Shown in pieces: positions 1-5,105 of a stretch of DNA of 5,767 bases. Every line of letters begins with the position of its first letter. Position 1 is the first letter of the stretch. Both the position numbers and the translations under genes were made by a program. The notes below the pieces were generated by a model that was not told the DNA's origin, did not search any database, and saw nothing but the letters and a program-made list of their open reading frames with translations. The stretch is from Mycobacterium sp. (GTDB lineage Bacteria > Actinomycetota > Actinomycetes > Mycobacteriales > Mycobacteriaceae): positions 1 through 5,767 of the forward strand of contig JAGQTR010000448.1 of NCBI GenBank assembly GCA_020438915.1. Reading direction: 5' to 3'.

Positions 1-1019
1 CCGAGGGCACCGCCGGCGTCATGCGGGCGGTGATCGAGCACGGTCTGGACCGCGGCCAGTTGCCGGTGAAACTGTGCTATTCGGGACCGTTCTTCCGCTA
101 CGAACGGCCGCAGTCCGGCCGCTACCGGCAACTGCAGCAGGTCGGCATCGAGGCGATCGGTGTCGACGACCCGGCGCTGGACGCTGAGGTCATCGCCGTC
201 GCCGACGCCGGGTTCCGGGCGCTGGGCCTGACCGACTTCCGTCTGGAGGTCACCTCCCTCGGTGACGACAGCTGCCGACCGCAGTACCGGGAGCTGCTGC
301 AGGAAATTCTGTTGAGGCTGGACCTGGACGAAGACACCCGGCGTCGGGTCCGGTTGAACCCGCTGCGCGTTCTGGACGACAAACGCCCGGAGGTGCGGGA
401 GATGACCGCCGATGCCCCGGTGATGCTCGACCATCTTTCCGAGGGCGCCAAGGCGCACTTCGAGACGGTGCTGGCATACCTGGATGCGCTAGCGGTGCCT
501 TATGTGATCAACCCCCGGATGGTGCGTGGACTCGATTACTACACCAAGACGACGTTCGAGTTCTCCCACGACGGACTGGGTGCGCAATCCGGTATCGGCG
601 GTGGCGGTCGCTACGACGGATTGATGCGTCAACTCGGCGGTCAAGACCTCTCCGGTATCGGGTTCGGACTCGGTGTCGACCGGACATTGCTGGCGTTGCG
701 TGCCGAAGGAAAGGCGGTGGGATCGGCCGGCCGGGTCGACGTATTCTGCGTGCCGTTGGGGGAGCGGGCCAAGCGTGATTTGGTGGTGCTGGCGGCGACG
801 CTGCGGCACGCCGGTGTCCGCGTCGACATGGCCTACGGCAACCGCGGCCTCAAGGGCGCGATGCGTGCCGCTGATCGGTCTGGTGCGTCGTTCGCGTTGG
901 TGGCCGGTGACCGAGACATCGAGACCGGCACCGTCGGCGTCAAAGATCTCTCGACCGGCGATCAGGTGAGTATCGCAGTGAATGAAGTTACCGCCCAGGT
1001 TCTTTCGCGCCTGCCCTAA
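1..1019 (+). CDS. hisS: Histidyl-tRNA synthetase, 5'-truncated by window edge
   Basis: Class II aminoacyl-tRNA synthetase that charges tRNA-His with histidine in the cytoplasm. The reading frame is open from base 3, with EGTAGVMRA ahead of the first internal ATG at 21, so that ATG is not the true start. The visible part is 338 residues; family members are about 420-430, so roughly 85 N-terminal residues including class II motif 1 lie outside the window. Visible in order: motif 2 with FFRYERPQSGRYRQ (about residues 30-43), the histidine-site motif RGLDYYTKTTFE (175-186), the glycine-rich GGGGRYDG (199-206), motif 3 GIGFGLGVDR (218-227), then an alpha/beta anticodon-binding domain (about 245-338). 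All key motifs are intact and the gene ends in TAA with no frameshift. The next + strand gene begins 192 bases later, so co-transcription is uncertain. Identification is firm. Confidence 0.97.
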   Translation, partial: EGTAGVMRAVIEHGLDRGQLPVKLCYSGPFFRYERPQSGRYRQLQQVGIEAIGVDDPALDAEVIAVADAGFRALGLTDFRLEVTSLGDDSCRPQYRELLQEILLRLDLDEDTRRRVRLNPLRVLDDKRPEVREMTADAPVMLDHLSEGAKAHFETVLAYLDALAVPYVINPRMVRGLDYYTKTTFEFSHDGLGAQSGIGGGGRYDGLMRQLGGQDLSGIGFGLGVDRTLLALRAEGKAVGSAGRVDVFCVPLGERAKRDLVVLAATLRHAGVRVDMAYGNRGLKGAMRAADRSGASFALVAGDRDIETGTVGVKDLSTGDQVSIAVNEVTAQVLSRLP

Positions 1020-1211
1020 CCTTCGGCGAGCGCGCGTGTCTGCACGTCGCCGCGCCGTGTCCTGCTGTGCAGAACGTCACACTCGCGGGTGGTTGGCGAT
1101 CCCGACGGCGCGGTGAGCGACGCATTTCGCCGGCACTGTCGGTGGTGCTTTCGCAAGCGTTGTCAATTGTTCCGGGCTGTGCGACGCTGTTGAATAGGAA
1201 GGCATCTTCCA
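1020..1211. other. Intergenic region between hisS and the DUF2182 gene
   Basis: This gene-free stretch holds the inverted repeat at 1026-1086. Next to the downstream start there is a purine-rich AGGAAGG at 1196-1202, nine bases ahead of ATG 1212, which is a credible ribosome-binding site. TTGTCA at 1160-1165 resembles a -35 box, but I find no TAnnnT -10 at a normal distance. TTGAAT at 1190-1195 is 24 bases away, which is too far. The promoter of the DUF2182 unit is therefore not assigned. Reading frames that cross this region have the arginine/serine-rich composition of off-frame translation and are not called as genes. Confidence 0.6.
1026..1086. repeat. Long imperfect inverted repeat downstream of hisS
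   Basis: Two 20-base arms face each other: 1026-1045 (GCGAGCGCGCGTGTCTGCAC) and 1067-1086, whose reverse complement is GCGAGTGTGACGTTCTGCAC. They match at 14 of 20 positions, with the best pairing at the inner seven (TCTGCAC) and outer five (GCGAG), around a 21-base loop. A competing smaller hairpin, CGTG/CACG extended by CGGCGA/TCGCCG, fits within 1024-1052. The element starts 5 bases after the hisS stop. No T-run follows, so it is not a classical intrinsic terminator, although mycobacterial terminators often lack one. From memory, GCGAGCGTGCGTGTCTG-type palindromes recur in mycobacterial intergenic regions, so it could be a dispersed REP-like element; that was not checked. Confidence 0.5.
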
Positions 1212-1994
1212 ATGAGATGGGGCGACGCTGCGATCCCGGTTGCCGAGCAACCGACGGATGGGCGCGTCCCGATCCGAGTCGTAGTGCCGCTTGTCCTGAT
1301 CGTGCTTGCCGGAATCGGGTGGGTGTGGTCTGCCCGCGTCGCCGCCGACATGGCGGGCGGTGGGATGGAGCACATGGCCGCCCCGATGTCGCTGGGCGCC
1401 TTCGTCATAGCCTGGACCGCGATGATGGCGGCGATGATGCTTCCGGCCATCCTGCCCGTCGTCAAGCTCTACGCCCGGGCGGCTGCCGGGAACACCGTCG
1501 CGCCGCTGCCGTTCTTCGTCGGGGGTTATCTGGTGTTGTGGACGGCGACAGCGGTGCCGGCCTACCTTGCGTGGCGCCCGCTCGCGGTGCCGGTGGCCGA
1601 AGGACAACCCTGGGCCGGCAGGGCCGCCGGCGTTACCTTGATCGCGGCGGCGCTGTGGCAGATCAGTCCGCTGAAGTCGGTCTGCTTGCGGCATTGCCGG
1701 TCGCCACTGGGCTTCTTTTTGCGCTACGGCGGAGCGTCGCGGCTACCGACCGGCGCGTTTCGGATGGGCGTGGTGCACGGCGGGTTCTGCATCGGCTGCT
1801 GCTGGGCGATGTTCGCCGTACTGGTCGCCACCGCGAGTATGAGCCTGCTGTGGATGGTGGCCTTCACCCTCTTGATCGTCGCAGAGAAGAACTTCACCCA
1901 CGGCGAGCGCGTCGGGTTGGCGGCTGCCCCAGTGCTGGCCGCACTCGGCCTAGCGCTCCTGGTCTCCCCGTCCCTGATCATCACCATCGCCTAG
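1212..1994 (+). CDS. DUF2182 multi-pass membrane protein, putative metal (copper) handling
   Basis: A 260-residue integral membrane protein of the DUF2182 family (predicted metal-binding membrane proteins). Likely membrane segments are about 21-40, 62-83, 99-120, 136-153, 186-206, 210-226 and 236-256. Family signatures seen: WTAMMAAMMLPAILP (68-82), WQISPLKSVCLRHCRSP (149-165) and HGGFCIGCCW (189-198), then EKNFTHG (225-231). Candidate metal ligands are Cys158, Cys162, Cys193, Cys196, Cys197 and His189. A Met/His-rich loop adds Met47, Met52, His54, Met55 and Met59. From memory, InterPro links this family to PpoB2 of Marinomonas mediterranea, a membrane protein needed for tyrosinase activity and proposed to deliver copper; a copper role here is inference. 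The ATG at 1212 has AGGAAGG nine bases upstream. The DUF1326 gene begins eight bases after this stop, so the two are surely one operon. Family assignment is firm; substrate unknown. Confidence 0.92.
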   Translation: MRWGDAAIPVAEQPTDGRVPIRVVVPLVLIVLAGIGWVWSARVAADMAGGGMEHMAAPMSLGAFVIAWTAMMAAMMLPAILPVVKLYARAAAGNTVAPLPFFVGGYLVLWTATAVPAYLAWRPLAVPVAEGQPWAGRAAGVTLIAAALWQISPLKSVCLRHCRSPLGFFLRYGGASRLPTGAFRMGVVHGGFCIGCCWAMFAVLVATASMSLLWMVAFTLLIVAEKNFTHGERVGLAAAPVLAALGLALLVSPSLIITIA

Positions 1995-1998
1995 GAGG
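1993..1998 (+). promoter_or_regulatory. Strong Shine-Dalgarno site overlapping the upstream stop codon
   Basis: AGGAGG begins inside the TAG stop of the DUF2182 gene (1992-1994) and lies four bases before ATG 2003. It fixes the DUF1326 start and implies translational coupling. This matters because the DUF1326 frame is open for more than 300 codons upstream, so a naive longest-ORF call would place the start near 1067. Confidence 0.85.
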
Positions 1999-2002
1999 AC
2001 AC

Positions 2003-2635
2003 ATGTCACCCACCGAAACACTCACGATGTGGCAACTCAAGGGAACCGGCTACGAGTTCTGCAACTGCCAGCCCGGCTGTACCTGCAACTTCAATGGGTT
2101 CCCGACATCCTCGGACGGTAGCTGCAAGGCCGCGGTCGCCAATCACTTCGTCGAGGGCAGCTGCGGGGATGTCGATCTCAGTGATGTCACAGTGCTGGCG
2201 ATCATCGACTGGCCCAAGGCGATTCACGACGGCGACGGCAAGGCCGTCTTCGTCGTCCCACCGGCGGTCAGCGATGAACAGCTCGACTCACTCGCCCAGA
2301 TCTACACCGGACGGCTCGGCGGTATGCCGTGGGCGATCCTGGGGCCCACCTTCGAGGTCGCCGGTATCGTGCGAGCCGAGGTGGACCTCGACGAAGCCGG
2401 CATGAACAGCGGCTTCCGGGTGCCCGGTGTCGGCGAAGCCAAGGGCGGCACGCTGAAGAACCCCGTCACCGGCGATGACCACCTCGTCTCAATCGTGCTG
2501 GACACTGGGTTCATTTGGAAGCAGGGAGATTGCGGGCAGGGAAGCTTCGACGTCGAGGCGCAGGGGCTACATCTCGCGTTCGAGGACACCAATTGGATTC
2601 GCTATGAATTCGATTGGACCAACGCCGAACACTGA
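2003..2635 (+). CDS. DUF1326 cysteine-rich protein, partner of the DUF2182 protein
   Basis: A 210-residue protein of the DUF1326 family, whose biochemical function is not established. Its hallmark is an N-terminal YEFCNCQPGCTCNF segment giving C-x-C-x3-C-x-C at Cys20, 22, 26 and 28, with further cysteines at 41, 54 and 177. Such a cluster could bind a soft metal such as Cu(I) or Zn, or form disulfides. I see no signal peptide or transmembrane segment, so it is probably cytosolic or peripheral. The body has family-typical features: GGMPWAILGP (106-115), a beta-rich middle, and a C-terminal NWIRYEFDW (197-205). ATG 2003 was chosen over the open frame upstream because of the AGGAGG site at 1993-1998 and because family homology begins here. 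It is encoded eight bases after the DUF2182 gene. DUF1326 and DUF2182 genes are, to my knowledge, often adjacent, which supports a joint role, perhaps metal loading or sensing (inference). Confidence 0.92.
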   Translation: MSPTETLTMWQLKGTGYEFCNCQPGCTCNFNGFPTSSDGSCKAAVANHFVEGSCGDVDLSDVTVLAIIDWPKAIHDGDGKAVFVVPPAVSDEQLDSLAQIYTGRLGGMPWAILGPTFEVAGIVRAEVDLDEAGMNSGFRVPGVGEAKGGTLKNPVTGDDHLVSIVLDTGFIWKQGDCGQGSFDVEAQGLHLAFEDTNWIRYEFDWTNAEH

Positions 2636-2676
2636 ACGACCGGGGCGCTCAGCGGACGGTGTTCAGCTTGGCGCCC
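2632..2676. terminator. Possible bidirectional terminator between convergent genes
   Basis: Only 27 bases separate the stop codons of the two convergent genes. Two overlapping inverted repeats sit here: CTGAAC 2632-2637 with GTTCAG 2661-2666, whose arms contain both stop codons, and GGGCGC 2643-2648 with GCGCCC 2671-2676. They compete with one another and neither has a T-run on either strand, so termination activity is a guess from position and pairing. Confidence 0.35.
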
Positions 2677-4072
2677 AGCGCTGTTCAAGCGCCTCCCGAA
2701 CCTGGTGGGCGAGCTGATCCAGCCGGCGGCGTTCGGTGGTGTCGAAGTTCTGTTCGGCGGCGACGATCTCGGTACGTCGGAGTCGGTCGGCGATGGCTTG
2801 GCGATCCGCGGCCAGCGTCACCACCCACGCGAGTTCCCGCAGCATGGTCAATAACCTCTGCAGCACCGCGGGGTCGCTGGCCCCGTAATGTTGGGGCTGG
2901 CTGAAGACCAGGTCGAGCAGTTCGGCCAGATCCGGTCGCGCCAGTAGTACCCGCACCACATCGTCGTCGTCGCAGAGTATTCGGCGGCCCAGCCGGTATC
3001 GGGTGAATTCACACAAAATCGCGCTGCACGAGTTGAGCCCGTGCACTGCGGTGGTGGGGTCGTTGATGCCCGGACTCAGTGCCCTGATCACCACATCCGT
3101 CAGCTGACGGAGCCCGTACCCGATGTCCTGGGTTCCGGTGCGCTCCATACCGGTAGTGAGAGCGCCGGCCACCGTGTCGCGCACTGCGGACAATCGCTCT
3201 TCGTCGAGGGTGGTTCCCGGCGACTGGGCGGGCCAGCAAAACGCCACCGGCACGTCGGCCAGAATGCCGGAACCAACAGCACGGTCGATCCAGATCACTG
3301 CGTCTGCCTTGACTGCGCAGGCCAGCAGCGCTCGCTCGTTGACTTCAACCAGGAAGCCCGAGGATCGAGCAGTGATGATCGAAGCGCCGTCCGGCGGAAA
3401 CGGTCCGAAGTCTTCGTCGCGCGTTTGGTCTTCGTCGAGCGGATCGAGCACGCGGCCCGCTACGGACTGGATGTCGACGCTGACTTGCTTCAGCATCGTC
3501 TCGATCCGGATCTGGCGGACCAGATGCCCGAGGAAAAGTACCAGCGTCAGGACGCTGGCCATTGCCAGCAGGTAGGCGACGGTGACCGCGATCTGGGGAA
3601 CGAACTCGGCGCCGGCCGCATCGTCGTTGCGGACTGTGCGTAGGACCGTGATCGCGTAGGCGAAAGTGGCGAGAAACAGCCCGAGGGTGCGCTGGACGAA
3701 GCGATCCGCTGCGAATGTCCGCAACAGTCGCGGTGTGTACTGGCTGCTGGCCAGCTGCAGCGTAATCAGGGTCAACGAGAACGTCAGGGACGTCACCGTG
3801 ATCAGTGAGGTCGCGATGGCGCCGAGGAGCTCCCGTGCCGCGGCGGGTCCGCCGCCGAACAGGTAGGTCGCCAGAAGCTCTGGCATGTGTTGGTCCAGCG
3901 CGTCATCGAGTTCGGGGACGGCGACGCCGGCAGCCACCGCAATGACTACGCCAACGGCCGGCACCGGCCACAACCGGCTCCGCCAGGCGTCGATGATTGC
4001 ACTGCGCCGTTGCCTGAAGGCTTCGCGAACCCCGGATCTGCTGCCGGGACCGTTGCCGGCGTGGTCGGTCAT
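2663..4072 (-). CDS. DUF2254 family membrane protein
   Basis: A 469-residue DUF2254 family membrane protein of unknown function. After a basic N-terminal segment (about 16-32) there are four likely membrane helices: about 34-53, 83-105, 128-145 and 162-184. Family signatures are the second-helix region SLTFSLTLITLQLASSQYTP (95-114) and, in the long soluble C-terminal part, DIGYGLRQLTDVVIRALSPG (316-335) followed by INDPTTA. Length is normal for the family and no frameshift is seen. The C-terminal region (about 200-469) is hydrophilic and probably cytoplasmic, ending in a charged helical stretch. Its ATG overlaps the stop of the 184-residue gene by ATGA (4069-4072). No Shine-Dalgarno-like sequence precedes it, which suggests translation by coupling to that gene. 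Start and family are well supported; role is not known. The extreme C-terminus runs convergently up to the DUF1326 gene. Confidence 0.92.
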   Translation of the reverse strand: MTDHAGNGPGSRSGVREAFRQRRSAIIDAWRSRLWPVPAVGVVIAVAAGVAVPELDDALDQHMPELLATYLFGGGPAAARELLGAIATSLITVTSLTFSLTLITLQLASSQYTPRLLRTFAADRFVQRTLGLFLATFAYAITVLRTVRNDDAAGAEFVPQIAVTVAYLLAMASVLTLVLFLGHLVRQIRIETMLKQVSVDIQSVAGRVLDPLDEDQTRDEDFGPFPPDGASIITARSSGFLVEVNERALLACAVKADAVIWIDRAVGSGILADVPVAFCWPAQSPGTTLDEERLSAVRDTVAGALTTGMERTGTQDIGYGLRQLTDVVIRALSPGINDPTTAVHGLNSCSAILCEFTRYRLGRRILCDDDDVVRVLLARPDLAELLDLVFSQPQHYGASDPAVLQRLLTMLRELAWVVTLAADRQAIADRLRRTEIVAAEQNFDTTERRRLDQLAHQVREALEQRWAPS

Positions 4073-4623
4073 GGGTGATCAGCGTACCCAGGTTGGGTGC
4101 CACCTTGCACGATGTCATTGAGCACTTCGTCGACCCTGCCGATGCCGCCGTCGAATGGGTTGCCGCGCTTGAGGTCATATGTACCGGTGGGCGTGATCGC
4201 GACGAGTTTCGGTGAGCTTGAGCCCAGCTGCAGACGCCGTGCGAAGCTCACCTGATTGAGCGGTAGCACTATGACGCCGCCGACGGTGAGCACTCCCAGC
4301 TCGCGATCGAGCACTGCCACCGAACGGCAGCTGCCCGGTGGCTGGACGCGGCGGCGTTTGATTTGGCGCACGACCAGGGCAAGCATCGCGGCGACGGCCA
4401 GACCGGCCAACAGTAAGGTCGCGCCCAAAACCCGGGACGGCGCGCCCGCGACAAGGGCAACGGCGCCGAAGCCACCGGCCACCAGCCCAAGTACCCCGAG
4501 CACAAAAGCGAGAATCGACAACTCGCCGGTGCCACGGTCGACGACATCGACCCGCCGTCCGTCATCGGTGACCACCAGCCCGCCGGTGTCGGTAAGTATC
4601 CGGGGCGGCGACGGTGAGTCCAT
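4069..4623 (-). CDS. Hypothetical two-helix membrane protein
   Basis: I do not recognise a named family. The protein is 184 residues. A hydrophilic N-terminus (1-33) is followed by two hydrophobic helices, about 36-60 and 64-86, joined by a short GAPSR turn. The second ends in the basic RQIKRRR (86-92), so by the positive-inside rule both ends should be cytoplasmic. Residues about 98-171 form a soluble beta-rich tail with VAVLDRELGVLTVGG, then FARRLQLG and a C-terminal helix-like RVDEVLNDIV. The tail might act as a small docking domain, but that is speculation. It is the first gene of a - strand pair; its TGA shares bases with the ATG of the DUF2254 gene, so the two are probably made together and may interact. 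The start at 4623 is the first ATG of the frame with sensible flanks, with only a weak purine tract upstream. Coding potential is supported by the hydrophobic pattern and the coupled overlap. Confidence 0.8.
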   Translation of the reverse strand: MDSPSPPRILTDTGGLVVTDDGRRVDVVDRGTGELSILAFVLGVLGLVAGGFGAVALVAGAPSRVLGATLLLAGLAVAAMLALVVRQIKRRRVQPPGSCRSVAVLDRELGVLTVGGVIVLPLNQVSFARRLQLGSSSPKLVAITPTGTYDLKRGNPFDGGIGRVDEVLNDIVQGGTQPGYADHP

Positions 4624-4637
4624 GCACGGAGTCTTTC

Positions 4638-4648
4638 ATCGTAACGAT
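4638..4648 (-). promoter_or_regulatory. Possible -10 element and small palindrome in divergent gap
   Basis: On the - strand, TACGAT (4643 to 4638) fits the mycobacterial TAnnnT -10 pattern, 14 bases before the ATG at 4623, which would give a very short leader. The sequence ATCGT-A-ACGAT (4638-4648) is a perfect 11-base palindrome covering it, so a regulator bound there could block the promoter. No convincing -35 is seen at 17-18 bases. This is a weak call. Confidence 0.3.
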
Positions 4649-4675
4649 CCGGTGGCGTCCGGCGATGTGACCGGT

Positions 4676-5104
4676 ATGCGAACAGCTACAGCCAAAATAC
4701 GGGCGGCAGTCGGGGCGTCACTGCTGGTCGCCACAATGGTGGCGGTCACCCAGGCCCCGGCGAGCGCTGACCCGGCCCCTCAGCAGGTCAAATACACGCT
4801 CACCTCGGCCGGCGCCTACGAGTTCGACCTCTTCTATCTGACTTCCCAACCTCCGAGCATGGAGGCCTTCAACGCCGACGCCTACGCGTTCGCGACCCGG
4901 GCGAAGGTGAACCTGGCACCGGGTGTGCCATGGGTGTACGAAACCACACTCGAAGATCCGCAGTGGGCGATCCTCACGGTCAGCAGCACGACGCGCGGTG
5001 GGCAGGCAGCGCCGAATGCTCATTGTGAGATCGCCGTGGATGGCGAGGTGCTAGTGCAGCACGACGATCCTTACAACGTTCGGTGCCAGCTGTCGAAGTG
5101 GTGA
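4676..5104 (+). CDS. Small secreted protein, MmpS-like fold
   Basis: A 142-residue exported protein. MRTATAKIRAAVGASLLVAT starts a classical Sec signal peptide: basic residues 2-9, hydrophobic core about 10-25, and an APASA site with predicted cleavage after Ala31. The mature part is about 111 residues and beta-rich: VKYTLTSAG, then WVYETTLEDPQWAILTVSS (86-104) and CEIAVDGEVLVQ (117-128), ending in YNVRCQLSKW. The two cysteines, 117 and 137, probably form a disulfide outside the cytoplasm. The pattern W-x(n)-A-x-L-x-V...C-x-I-x-V-D-G...V-x-C resembles the extracytoplasmic domain of mycobacterial MmpS proteins. Here the N-terminal segment looks cleavable rather than an anchor, and no mmpL is adjacent. 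ATG 4676 was chosen because it gives the clean signal peptide; an in-frame ATG at 4622 would add 18 residues, spoil it and overlap the divergent gene. No strong Shine-Dalgarno is seen. Confidence 0.82.
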   Translation: MRTATAKIRAAVGASLLVATMVAVTQAPASADPAPQQVKYTLTSAGAYEFDLFYLTSQPPSMEAFNADAYAFATRAKVNLAPGVPWVYETTLEDPQWAILTVSSTTRGGQAAPNAHCEIAVDGEVLVQHDDPYNVRCQLSKW

Positions 5105-5105
5105 C

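Noticed and set aside
1160..1195. TTGTCA and TTGAAT as a promoter for the DUF2182 operon.
   Set aside because: The spacing is 24 bases and the second element does not fit TAnnnT, so I did not call a promoter.
1067..2002. More than 300 codons open in frame with, and upstream of, the DUF1326 gene, which could look like a 522-residue fusion protein.
   Set aside because: The translation is arginine/glycine/aspartate-rich with no domain features and shadows the DUF2182 gene, whose membrane pattern and family motifs are clear. The AGGAGG at 1993-1998 and the start of DUF1326 homology both fix the true start at 2003.
3041..3643. A 200-codon + strand open frame within the DUF2254 gene.
   Set aside because: It is antisense to a clearly recognised gene and its composition shows no membrane, domain or ribosome-site support.
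4649..4674. CCGGT/ACCGG inverted repeat ahead of the secreted-protein start.
   Set aside because: Five-base GC arms with a 16-base loop are expected often by chance in DNA this GC-rich.
4256..4675. Frame open upstream of the secreted-protein gene, giving a 282-residue reading.
   Set aside because: It is a Thr/Ser/Pro/Arg-rich shadow antisense to the 184-residue membrane protein. A clean signal peptide begins at ATG 4676.
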